Source of the DNA: UBA4716 sp002438865
GTDB lineage: Bacteria; Bacillota; Clostridia; UBA1381
Length of the DNA: 9,739 nt
NCBI GenBank assembly: GCA_937907325.1
Contig: CALERO010000129.1
Coordinates: 1-9,739, forward strand
Direction of reading: 5' to 3'
Shown: in pieces, positions 1 to 8,041 of the stretch
How positions within the stretch are numbered: the stretch's first letter is position 1
Layout: the number at the start of each line of letters is the position of its first letter
Notes under the pieces: model-generated
Database searches by the model: none
Told to the model about the DNA's origin: nothing
What the model saw: only the letters and a program-made list of their open reading frames with translations
Position numbers and translations under genes: made by a program

Positions 1-3000
1 GTATACCAGCCGCCGAACGTGTATCCGTCCTTTTCAGGCATTGTCGGCTCCGATACCTTTTCGTTCTTATCAACCTTAACGCTCGATACCGCACTTCCGC
101 CGTTTGTTTCAAACTTTACAGTGTACGATGTCGGTGCAGAGTTTCCGCCTCCGCCACCGCCCGAACTTGCGGGCTTAACGGTAAATTCACCGTTTACCAT
201 AGTATGTGTTGCATCAGCCGATGTGCCTGTGAGCGTTACCGTAACGGTGTATTCTTTTCCTGCCGCAAAACTGCCGTTTAAAATATAATTCTTATTGAGC
301 GCTGCCGCCGCAGCTCCCGTTATGGCAACAACATTATTTCCGCTGTCCTTTACGGTAAAGTTTGCGGCAGCAAGCCCCTCAACCGCTCTGTCAAGCACAA
401 CGGTAATATATGAGCTTTTTGCTGTTCCTGCGCTTGCGGTTACACCGATTTTTGTAATATGGACATTTCCCTTTTCGTAGTGTATATCATAATTGTTTGA
501 TGTACGACCGCTTGCAAAAATCCTTTCCGAATAATCGCCTACCGCTGTTTCACTGTTTATGTCATCGGCATATGTAAGCTGTAATTCACCGCCGAGAACA
601 GCTTCCGTTTCGCCGTTCTTAAAGCCTGTGTATTCAACCTCGGGTGTCGGATTGTCCGCACCGTATTCACGTGTTACGTCCTTAACCTTAACAGTCAACA
701 ATGCTTTTTTTACGGTGAGTTTACCCATACTTTCAACCGTAATATCAAAGTTATCGGTTGTATCGGTTGTAAGCGTTGCGTTGATTTCATAACCGTTCTC
801 CGTAACAGCGGCGTCAGCTGCCGAGCCGTCACATTCAAAACTTGCAAGAGCGTTTATTGCGCTTATGTCCGCAAATGATGCATCGGCGGAATTTACAAGT
901 TCAAGCGCATAATTCGGAGCAGGCTCGCCGTATTCTTTTTGAGCGTCCGCCACCTTAACCTTTACATTGGCTTTATTGATTACAAACTCTTTCGTAATCT
1001 CAAAGCTGTAATTGCCCTTGCCCGTAACGGTAACCGACGCTGTGCCTGCGTTTGTGTTATTGCTGTAGCGTACCGTATAGTCAGTTTCGGGGTTAAGCGT
1101 TGTTGTTCCGTCCGTTACGGTAACGGCAGGAGTTTTTGCCGTGCCGTCATACGTGAATATTGTATTATCGAGCGATACACTATCGGGCGTAACCGTTCTT
1201 CTGCTTATAACATACGGTAAATCTTTCTCACCGCTGAAATTGCCGATACCCTCGATTTTAATATTCTTCACTCCGGCATTTTTCGCATCGGACGGATATG
1301 TAAGCCTATAATCCACACTATATCGGAGAGGTACACCGTTCATTTTAACGAGTATAACCGGCACGTGGGAATTGCCGTCATAAACAAAGGTGTCCGCATA
1401 CTCGATATTAACGGCACTGTCCCCGATTTGCCTTTTTCGGATTTCATAAGTCTTTGTGCTCTTATAAATCTCGCTCTTGGTGTCGCACACTACCGTAACG
1501 GTGTACTCGCCTGCATCTGTGGGCGTATTGCCAAGCTTTACGCCGTCTTTTGCATAGCTTACGGTTTGTTTTAATGTACCCGTCGGCGCTGTGTATTCGG
1601 GCATTGCGGGCGTATCGCCGTATGTGAAGCTGTTCATTGCAGCGCCGAGTTCCTTTTCCTCTCTGTCGTGTGCAATGAGCCTGATTTGGAGGATTATGTC
1701 CTGATAGTGCTTATCATGAGCATTTCCGATTATTATGCAGAACATCTCGCCGTTTTGTTTTCCGCTGAGTCCCGTGACTTCGATATGCACCGCACCGTTA
1801 CTGTCACCGTTTTGCACCGCTATTTGGAAATCGCTTGTACTCGGGTCATAGGGTTGGAACTGACCGTTTTCCTGAACCGAAACAGTATATGAGTCTATTT
1901 CGATAGTTTCCGCATCAAAGGGTGAAATATTCTTCAAGTCAAGTTCATCATACGAAACGGTGTTCGGATTATTGTAAACGGTTACCTCGGGTCCGTAAGA
2001 AAAGGTATTCGTATTAGCCGTAACAGTGACATTAAGCACTATGCTTGCGCCTATTGTGTTTTCGGTATCTCCGACAATGACTTTAAGCTTGTAACTGCCA
2101 AGTTCCTCCGGTTTTCTGTCAAGCTTTGTGTCGCCGTCATACCATTCCCAGTTAAATGACGCTCCGTTTTCGGAGTCTGTTATTTCAAACCATTCTTTCC
2201 TCGGCTCGGGAACAGCTCCGTACTCACAGGTTTCTGGATAGCCCTTAAGGGAACCGCTGTTATTTGCAATTTTCGCCTGACGTTTTGCTATTTCTGTCGT
2301 CAATTCCGACTGCAAGCCGTTATGGTTTTTATCGCCCTCAATTTTATAGTACACGGTATATTCATCGGCTTTTTCCGCTGTGGGAACATCGGTACTCCAG
2401 TTTTCGCCGTCAAGGCTGTACTTTATTGTACCGTGCGCCGTTGCGCCTTGTGTTTCCAACAATCCCTGCTGACTGCCGTTATAAATAAGTCCCGTTTTTG
2501 CCGTAGGTGCGGTATATACGGGGTCAGCCTTATCCACATTAACCTCGCAGGACACCGTTCTCGAATATCCGTCAAGCATGATTACGCACTCATATTTGTG
2601 CTTTCCCGCATCGAGTACCGAATTGTCGGTATATTCGCTCTGCGCTGCACCGCTGGTTTCCATGCCGTCCTTATACCATTTGTATGATGCCGTACCCTCG
2701 CCGGTAAATGTTGCGGTAAGCGTTACTTTATCTTTCGCACCGTAAACCATACTTGTGCAGTCGGCATCAAGTCTTTCATTGATAATCGGCTTTGTTTTAA
2801 TCTCAACATTTTCAATCTGCTTTGCACCAAGCTCCGCATCTGTTGCCCATGTGCCGTCGGTGTGTTTTAATGTTTTGTTTGCTTTTAAAAAGTCGGCTAT
2901 GGTGTAATCCCCGTCCGAAACCTCGATTTTGCCGTAGCTGCCATATTCAAGCAGGAAATTTTCGTTTCTGTCAAAAATCTTTAATGTTCCGACAACGCTT

Positions 3001-6000
3001 CCGCTTTCAGGCAACGCTACTCCGCCGTTTTCAACTGTAATTGAGCTTATATCGCCTCCAAACCACAAACGTCCGCCGTTTTTCACTATCAGTGATTTTC
3101 CGTCGGCAAAAATGAGCTTTCCGCCATTGGTGTAGTACTGTATCTTTGCTCCGTCCAGCACAATATCCTCTGACGTGGTATAGCCATCGCACATAATGCG
3201 TACATATTTATCCTCCGTAATCGTACCGCTGAAAACGTCTTTTATATCTGTATAGTATTTGCGGTTACTGCCGTACGGATAACTGCCTATCGCACCTGCA
3301 AGCCTTATGTTACAGTATTTGCACAGGTTCCCGTCAGGCTCAAGATGCGTACACTTTACAACCTTTAATACACAATCACCGAACGTCACTTTCGAGTCGC
3401 TGAAGGCTTGCTTATTCATAAAGCACTCGCCGCTGTCCGCATTTGAGAAAATATATCCGTCCTCAAGCAGATTTATGCCCGATATATTGTTTCCTCTGAT
3501 TGCGCCGAATTTTCCGCCCGAAAGCGAAAGAGCCGGGTTTTGTTTTTCAATGATAAGCATACCGATATATGCGTCGGAATTTACCTTAAACGGCTCGATT
3601 GCCGAAGCGTTATCGACAAACTTAACGGTATCAATACCGCAATTTTCCGAAACGGTAAGCTCTGCATTATTTGATATGACAATTTCCGTTTTCAGTAAAA
3701 CATATTCCGACGATTTCACCGTCATTTTTCCGCCGGAAAGCTCGATTTTGCTTAAATCCGCTTGTTTGCCGTTTAAATCGAGCGTAAGATTGCCGTTATT
3801 GATTGCAATCGGCTCGGACAGAGTAACATCTTTTAACAGCTTTACGGTGCTATCATTATTTTCCGCTGCCGCAAAAGCCTCGGCAACTGTCTTGTAATAT
3901 GACTTATTACCATTCAAGCTAACCTCTGCCGCCATTTGCAGTCCGCATGTACCGCACACGCCCGTTTCCGAAATGTTCTGATGTGCGCACTCAACTCCGC
4001 AGTTTTTACATACGCCGTCCTCATAATTATGCTCACACACGGCTGCGGTAATCTTTTTTGTGCCGTCTACCACACGACAGCCAAGATAATCAACCCAAAT
4101 ATCTAACTCATACTCACCGCTCTGATCGGGCAAAACACACTCATAAACAAAGTCCGCACTGTCATTGCTACAAAAAGTAATCGACGTAGCTGCCCCTGAT
4201 GAAGAAACGGTTGAAACCCCAACCCGATACGGCTTTGAACTGCTTATCGGCTGTTCCCCGTCATCAAGCTGTACGGTCGCTTTTACATATATCTTCTGTC
4301 CCGTGTAGAACGTATCGGAATCGGTTGTTCCGTTCGGGTCGGTTGTTACAATGATATTTTTAATCTCATACGGAGCTTTTTGAACCGTAACGTCATTCAG
4401 CACCTTTGTACCTCTATTTTCTATCCAGCCGTCCGCCCCTTTAATTCCGTATCCCACTGCATGCAGGGTCAAAACGCCGTCGGGGCTTTCGATTGTTCCG
4501 TAAGTACCGCCGAGCAGTTCGGTCATAGCATATCTTTCGGAGTATAAAGATGTAATTTCGCCGCTGCCGGCAATCCTGATAAAGGAGTTATTGTTTATAA
4601 TCAGCTTATGACCGTTTTTGACTGTGTAATCCGACCGTTTTGTAAAGCTGATACCTTTTCCGTTTAAATCGATTGTAATCGGGTTTCCGTAACTGCCCTT
4701 ATTGTCGATTACAATATCCTTTTGCGGCTGAATTGAACCGCAAATCACGATTGTATCGCCGTCCTCCGCCACATTGAGTGCCTCTTCAAAATCGGAATAG
4801 TAAACCGTATTTTCGCCCCTTGTTATGCTCGCCGCCGCTTCAATTCCGCAGTCACAGCCGATATAATACATTCCGTAGGGCAATGGCTGACGGCTGTACA
4901 CGTGGTTTGTATGTTCTGCCACAAAGACCGGGTCGGCGCTGTCAATCGGTCCGAATGACGTTGTGTAAAGTGCGGAGTACAGTTTTGAGTTTCCCTTTGC
5001 ATCTTTGCGGTAAAAAGCATATCCGCTTTCCGTTATATCCGCCACGGTGTATACATCGCCACCGACTCCGAGCGAATAAAAGCTTCCGCCTTTGATTTTC
5101 ACCATACCGCCGTTTTGGCAGGTAATTCCGAACAAGTCGGAATGGTCGGTGCTCTGTTTTCCGTAAGTACCGCCGATTATTGTTACAACTGTTTCGCCGA
5201 ACTTTTTTCCCGCACTGTCCGCCGTAATGCTCTTTGTAAGGCTCACACCGTCCGCAGTTGTAAGATTAAACTCACCTGCGTCCGAAATAGTCCAGTCGCT
5301 GTCCAAATCCTTAAAGAGCGTGAGCGTAATATCCTTGCCGCCTATATTGTGCATAGCCTTAACCCTATACGCTGCCAGCTCCGCACTGTCGCAAAATTCC
5401 GTTTCCTTAACGCCTAATCTGATGTATGACAGCTTTGCCGCCGCTTGCTCGCCGCAGCTTGTGCATTTTCCGCTTTGCTCATCATAATTGTTATGCGCAC
5501 ATTTCAAACCGCAGGCACACACACCGCCCGTAAAGCCGTGGCTGTGCTTAACAACCTGAACGTTGTCACTTATTTGAAGCAGGTCCGCTCCGAACTCGTC
5601 ATATATCGGGACAATCGCACTCGGATCGTCCGCCTTTGCAAGCGAATATCCCGGTGCTAAAAGATCATAGATTGTTTTGCCTTCAGCTTTGATGGTAGGT
5701 TTGTTGCCTTTCAAAGACTCACTTGAACAAATAAAGCTTCCGCTTGTAAGCGGCTCTATTTCGGAATTTTCGTCCGCCTCAAATCCGTTTGCCAGAACTA
5801 CATTTTCTTTTATCGCAAGCTTTCCGCCCATAACACTGATGGCATGACACTGCCAAAGCAGACTTAATCCGCCTTGAACCGTTATATTTTCAAGCGTAAG
5901 CTTACCGCCTTTTACATATATTGCTGCATCGTTGGTAGTTGATACACCCGCAAGATTTATTTTTCCGTTTTTCAAGGTAATATCGGCTTTATCTCCGATT

Positions 6001-8009
6001 ATCAATACCGTGTTTACACGAACCCCCTCTCCGTTTACCGACCCGAATGTATGTCCGCCGAAATCAATGGTGAATGTACCGGAGTTGATATTTACCGCCT
6101 TCCATAATTCAAGTGCTTCATGATAAATTAAATCGAAATTGATTAAATCAGTATGTATTGTAACAACACTTCCGGGGAGTTTCATCGCCTTATCAACGGC
6201 TTCTTTAAAGGTTGTGAAAGCAAATTCGTCCTCGCCCGACTTAACCGACGCGGTTCTGTTCAATCCGCAGACGGAGCATATTTCGTTTTCAAAGCTGTGC
6301 TTTTCCGTTTTGCTTTTGTATCCGCAGACATTGCACATATATGAATGTGTCATACCGTCCCCGTCCGCAGTATATGCATATGTATGCGAAACGAATGTTT
6401 CCGCCTTTTCACCGCAGGCGCATTTGAACTTATGCCCCTCCGCATTGTATTCATCGGACGGGAGTTCGTATTTATGCTCCGCCTCGCCCGAGGTACTGCA
6501 TAATTCACAAAAACATTTATGCTTGCCGACAGTTTCGGACGCTTCGTACCTGAATTTATGCTCCGTACACTTTGTAAAAGTTACCGATACGCCGTCCGTA
6601 TTTTTGTAATCGCCCTTTTCGTCGGGACTGTCTGTTTTTACTACTTTAATATCATCTGCAAGCACTGCCGACACGGTATCATCGATCGGCTGTGCCTGTT
6701 CGGATTTAACCGTAAGATTTCCGCCGTACACGTTAAGCTTGCCGATACCGATTGTGTTTGCTTTGTTTACAGCCGAAATATTTCCGCCGTAAAGGTTCAG
6801 CGTGCCGCTGCCGCCGATTAAAGCCGTATCGCTTTGTCCTTCAAGCGTGATTTTGCCTTCGGCTCCGCTTTGGCAATAAACCGAAAGCTCACCGTCCGCA
6901 ATCAATCCGCCGTTATTGATTGTTACCTCTGCATCGTCAACAAGAATAAAATTAACCTTACCGCTTATTGTCCAATCGGAGGTTACATCAAATTTACCGC
7001 TTATGACATACCATTTTCCTGCGTCGTTTCCGTTAAACACGGAGGTGTCTGCGCTGTTTATAATAGTATAATCGGTACACTGTGCGGAATTGCCGTCCGC
7101 ATCTATGTAGTCTATCGGTATGATAAGGTTTTCAACAACCTTCACTCCGCTCGGAAGCGTGTTGGGGTTTCCCGAAATATCTACCTTTACATTGTTTTGA
7201 TCGACAAAGGTGTACCCGTCTGCAAGAAGATCGGCGGCAGTTCCGCCCTTGATTAAAATACCCCTGCCGGACGACGAGATAAACGTACCGCCGGAAAGCT
7301 TTGTTCCCCAATCGCCGTTTCGGCAAAGTCCTGCTTTGGTTCCACGCACCTCAGCATCGCCCGAAACGTACACTTTTCCGTAATTACTCGTTAAAATCCC
7401 GTAGCAGCTTCCTTTTATTTTTCCGCCGGAAACGGTTGCCGTACCATGCTCCGCATAGATAACCGCCGACATAGAACTTTCTGTCTGGTTTTTCGTCATT
7501 TCAACCGTTCCGCTCAATACCTTCAAATCCGCATTTCCGCTGCAAAGGTAAATAACCGGTGTATAGGCGCCCCTGCAGAGATTGGTTATCTTTCCGTCTG
7601 CGGAACTGCTTTTATCACACACGGTAAGCGTCACCGTTTCTTCCTTGGGATATTTATTTGCTCCGAGCATAATAAACCCACGGTCATCATTATCATAACT
7701 GCCCGACAGCGTACACCCGTTAAGGTCAAGCGTGATGTTTCCGCTTTTGAGAACAACATTATTGCTGCCTAAATCCGCATCGCCCGTAAGCTTAATCTCG
7801 GCGCTGTCTGCCGTCTGAGCGGCTGTAAACGCCGCTTCAATATCGGAATACGCCGTTTCCGTTGAGGAGTCGCCGTTAAGCGTTACGGTTGCAACATTTG
7901 CCGCATACTCCGCAATTCCGCCGTTTTCCTCCTCTGCCGATACGCCGATCGGTATAATTCCGAAAAGCATGGTCAGGCATAAAAACATACTTAAAATTCG
8001 TTTTTGCAT
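1..8009 (-). CDS. Giant secreted modular surface protein (adhesin-like), 3' end outside window
   Basis: Read from the ATG at 8009, the minus strand stays open to position 1 (2669 full codons plus two bases), so the C-terminus is missing. The start is set by AAAGGGAG six bases upstream and by an immediate Sec signal peptide (residues 1-25). In order: beta-helix-like modules at about 39-480, 585-820, 858-1031, 1058-1212, 1360-1552 and 1568-1747; Cys/His blocks between them at 481-582, 821-853, 1032-1055, 1325-1356 and 1553-1567; an Ig-like stretch at 1213-1324; a stack of Ig/MBG-like domains at 1748-2611; a Ser-Gly6 linker at 2615-2622; and a Listeria-Bacteroides repeat from 2629. Such domain strings are typical of exported adhesins or scaffolds of gut Clostridia, so export and surface location are well supported; the ligand is unknown. 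The start lies 32 bp after the tetR stop, so co-transcription is likely. A weak internal promoter (TTGAAA, 15 bp, TATAAG) near 8041-8067 is possible. No frameshift or stop was seen. Confidence 0.93.
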   Translation of the reverse strand, partial: MQKRILSMFLCLTMLFGIIPIGVSAEEENGGIAEYAANVATVTLNGDSSTETAYSDIEAAFTAAQTADSAEIKLTGDADLGSNNVVLKSGNITLDLNGCTLSGSYDNDDRGFIMLGANKYPKEETVTLTVCDKSSSADGKITNLCRGAYTPVIYLCSGNADLKVLSGTVEMTKNQTESSMSAVIYAEHGTATVSGGKIKGSCYGILTSNYGKVYVSGDAEVRGTKAGLCRNGDWGTKLSGGTFISSSGRGILIKGGTAADLLADGYTFVDQNNVKVDISGNPNTLPSGVKVVENLIIPIDYIDADGNSAQCTDYTIINSADTSVFNGNDAGKWYVISGKFDVTSDWTISGKVNFILVDDAEVTINNGGLIADGELSVYCQSGAEGKITLEGQSDTALIGGSGTLNLYGGNISAVNKANTIGIGKLNVYGGNLTVKSEQAQPIDDTVSAVLADDIKVVKTDSPDEKGDYKNTDGVSVTFTKCTEHKFRYEASETVGKHKCFCELCSTSGEAEHKYELPSDEYNAEGHKFKCACGEKAETFVSHTYAYTADGDGMTHSYMCNVCGYKSKTEKHSFENEICSVCGLNRTASVKSGEDEFAFTTFKEAVDKAMKLPGSVVTIHTDLINFDLIYHEALELWKAVNINSGTFTIDFGGHTFGSVNGEGVRVNTVLIIGDKADITLKNGKINLAGVSTTNDAAIYVKGGKLTLENITVQGGLSLLWQCHAISVMGGKLAIKENVVLANGFEADENSEIEPLTSGSFICSSESLKGNKPTIKAEGKTIYDLLAPGYSLAKADDPSAIVPIYDEFGADLLQISDNVQVVKHSHGFTGGVCACGLKCAHNNYDEQSGKCTSCGEQAAAKLSYIRLGVKETEFCDSAELAAYRVKAMHNIGGKDITLTLFKDLDSDWTISDAGEFNLTTADGVSLTKSITADSAGKKFGETVVTIIGGTYGKQSTDHSDLFGITCQNGGMVKIKGGSFYSLGVGGDVYTVADITESGYAFYRKDAKGNSKLYSALYTTSFGPIDSADPVFVAEHTNHVYSRQPLPYGMYYIGCDCGIEAAASITRGENTVYYSDFEEALNVAEDGDTIVICGSIQPQKDIVIDNKGSYGNPITIDLNGKGISFTKRSDYTVKNGHKLIINNNSFIRIAGSGEITSLYSERYAMTELLGGTYGTIESPDGVLTLHAVGYGIKGADGWIENRGTKVLNDVTVQKAPYEIKNIIVTTDPNGTTDSDTFYTGQKIYVKATVQLDDGEQPISSSKPYRVGVSTVSSSGAATSITFCSNDSADFVYECVLPDQSGEYELDIWVDYLGCRVVDGTKKITAAVCEHNYEDGVCKNCGVECAHQNISETGVCGTCGLQMAAEVSLNGNKSYYKTVAEAFAAAENNDSTVKLLKDVTLSEPIAINNGNLTLDLNGKQADLSKIELSGGKMTVKSSEYVLLKTEIVISNNAELTVSENCGIDTVKFVDNASAIEPFKVNSDAYIGMLIIEKQNPALSLSGGKFGAIRGNNISGINLLEDGYIFSNADSGECFMNKQAFSDSKVTFGDCVLKVVKCTHLEPDGNLCKYCNIRLAGAIGSYPYGSNRKYYTDIKDVFSGTITEDKYVRIMCDGYTTSEDIVLDGAKIQYYTNGGKLIFADGKSLIVKNGGRLWFGGDISSITVENGGVALPESGSVVGTLKIFDRNENFLLEYGSYGKIEVSDGDYTIADFLKANKTLKHTDGTWATDAELGAKQIENVEIKTKPIINERLDADCTSMVYGAKDKVTLTATFTGEGTASYKWYKDGMETSGAAQSEYTDNSVLDAGKHKYECVIMLDGYSRTVSCEVNVDKADPVYTAPTAKTGLIYNGSQQGLLETQGATAHGTIKYSLDGENWSTDVPTAEKADEYTVYYKIEGDKNHNGLQSELTTEIAKRQAKIANNSGSLKGYPETCEYGAVPEPRKEWFEITDSENGASFNWEWYDGDTKLDRKPEELGSYKLKVIVGDTENTIGASIVLNVTVTANTNTFSYGPEVTVYNNPNTVSYDELDLKNISPFDAETIEIDSYTVSVQENGQFQPYDPSTSDFQIAVQNGDSNGAVHIEVTGLSGKQNGEMFCIIIGNAHDKHYQDIILQIRLIAHDREEKELGAAMNSFTYGDTPAMPEYTAPTGTLKQTVSYAKDGVKLGNTPTDAGEYTVTVVCDTKSEIYKSTKTYEIRKRQIGDSAVNIEYADTFVYDGNSHVPVILVKMNGVPLRYSVDYRLTYPSDAKNAGVKNIKIEGIGNFSGEKDLPYVISRRTVTPDSVSLDNTIFTYDGTAKTPAVTVTDGTTTLNPETDYTVRYSNNTNAGTASVTVTGKGNYSFEITKEFVINKANVKVKVADAQKEYGEPAPNYALELVNSADASFADISAINALASFECDGSAADAAVTENGYEINATLTTDTTDNFDITVESMGKLTVKKALLTVKVKDVTREYGADNPTPEVEYTGFKNGETEAVLGGELQLTYADDINSETAVGDYSERIFASGRTSNNYDIHYEKGNVHITKIGVTASAGTAKSSYITVVLDRAVEGLAAANFTVKDSGNNVVAITGAAAAALNKNYILNGSFAAGKEYTVTVTLTGTSADATHTMVNGEFTVKPASSGGGGGGNSAPTSYTVKFETNGGSAVSSVKVDKNEKVSEPTMPEKDGYTFGGWY
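3..170 (-). other. Ser-Gly linker and partial Listeria-Bacteroides repeat (residues 2614-2669)
   Basis: The Ig-like stack ends in ASS followed by six glycines (2617-2622) and NSAPTS. The next stretch is a typical Listeria-Bacteroides (InlB B-repeat, Flg_new-like) module: YTVKFETNGGS near its start and DGYTFGGWY at the window edge. In Clostridia these repeats usually occur close to the C-terminus, often before SLH domains, so the gene may end not far beyond the left edge. That is inferred. Confidence 0.82.
177..2768 (-). other. Stack of Ig-like and MBG-like domains (residues 1748-2611)
   Basis: Successive all-beta domains can be separated by eye. About 1748-1828 is Ig-like with a YKWYKDG strand. 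About 1829-1913 has the LIYNGSQQ...IKYSLDGENWS...YTVYYKIEGD pattern common in gut surface proteins. Two less clear domains follow, to about 2115. About 2117-2195 is an MBG-type domain (FTYGDTPAMPEY, then DAGEYTV). About 2197-2270 and 2271-2346 are tandem copies of a YDG-type repeat (YDG, DY, NAG, GIGNF or GKGNY). About 2347-2435 and 2436-2520 are MBG_2-like, each with EYG near the start. About 2522-2611 is SbsA-Ig-like. Such stacks act as spacers that hold the N-terminal modules away from the cell. The family names come from motif memory, not from a search. Confidence 0.7.
3309..3353 (-). repeat. Single CxH-CxxC joint 5 (residues 1553-1567)
   Basis: One unit, C1553-T-H1555-x7-C1563-x2-C1566, sits between beta-helix modules 5 and 6. 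It keeps all four candidate metal ligands, though Asn replaces the usual Gly after the last Cys. Confidence 0.68.
3942..4037 (-). repeat. Double CxH-CxxC joint 4 (residues 1325-1356)
   Basis: Two copies of C-x-H-x(6-8)-C-x2-C-G lie in tandem: C1325/H1327/C1334/C1337 and C1341/H1343/C1352/C1355. They separate an Ig-like stretch (about 1213-1324) from beta-helix module 5, which starts with AAEVSLNG directly afterwards. Both copies keep all four candidate ligands. Confidence 0.72.
4845..4916 (-). repeat. Degenerate Cys/His joint 3 (residues 1032-1055)
   Basis: This is a shorter joint between modules 3 and 4. H1033 and H1036 are followed 15 residues later by C1052-x-C1054-G. It lacks the C-x-H opening and resembles the H-x12-H-C-x-C units of the first block with the middle His lost, so it may be a decayed copy. 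Confidence 0.55.
5451..5549 (-). repeat. Cys/His joint 2 (residues 821-853)
   Basis: This joint sits between beta-helix modules 2 and 3. It has H824 followed by C831 and C833 with a Gly, and then C837-A-H839 followed by C849-x2-C852 and Gly. The second part gives the four-ligand pattern C-x-H-x9-C-x2-C that also occurs in joints 4 and 5. Confidence 0.7.
6264..6569 (-). repeat. Four tandem His2Cys2-type units (residues 481-582)
   Basis: Between beta-helix modules 1 and 2 the protein has four back-to-back units of about 29 residues. The leading histidines are H484, H512, H542 and H571. The first three units follow H-x(12-13)-H-x3-C-x(1-2)-C: H484/H497/C501/C504, H512/H526/C530/C532 and H542/H555/C559/C562. 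The fourth is shorter: H571/C578/C581. C481 and C499 are extra cysteines in the first unit. Gly follows the last Cys in units two to four. The spacing resembles small zinc-ribbon or knuckle folds, and similar strings occur in other gut clostridial surface proteins (from memory). Metal binding is inferred from ligand geometry only. Confidence 0.75.
7935..8009 (-). other. Sec signal peptide of the giant surface protein
   Basis: Residues 1-25 carry a short basic start (MQKR), a hydrophobic core at residues 5-23 (ILSMFLCLTMLFGIIPIGV) and a VSA cleavage site before an acidic stretch (EEEN). This is a classic Gram-positive Sec signal. The only Cys, C11, sits inside the hydrophobic core, so it is not a lipoprotein signal. 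Confidence 0.88.
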
Positions 8010-8041
8010 TCTTTTCTCCCTTTCTTGAATGAACTGAAATC

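Larger units (their letters stand above)
2769..7895 (-). other. Six beta-helix-like modules in the giant protein
   Basis: Several modules open with the same signature: a short strand ending in Gly, a Tyr/Phe, then [ST]-[DTV]-x-x-EA[ALVF] as an amphipathic helix, an alternating hydrophobic strand and a [TS]-[IL]-D-[LF]-[NG]-G turn. DLNG is at residues 95-98 in module 1, 1114-1117 in module 4 and 1411-1414 in module 5; module 2 has a DFGG variant. Short strands with GG turns follow, such as GGKLTLENITVQGG and NGGMVKIKGGSFYSLGVGG, as expected for a right-handed parallel beta-helix or similar solenoid. Modules 3 and 6 are more diverged but keep the GG-turn strands. In characterised proteins such solenoids often bind carbohydrate or act as stalks; no catalytic residues could be assigned here. 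The module limits are approximate. Confidence 0.7.

Noticed and set aside
144..161. GC-rich run resembling a simple DNA repeat
   Set aside because: It encodes the six-glycine linker of the surface protein using mixed GGC/GGT/GGA codons, so it is selected as protein and is not a true DNA repeat.
19..7772. Many plus-strand open frames of 60-196 codons, for example 3307-3897, 6139-6609 and 6834-7256
   Set aside because: They lie opposite the giant minus-strand gene, have no ribosome binding sites in sensible places, overlap one another and give Phe/Ser/Cys/Arg-rich products without domains, as expected from the complement of a Gly/Asn/Lys/Glu-rich gene.
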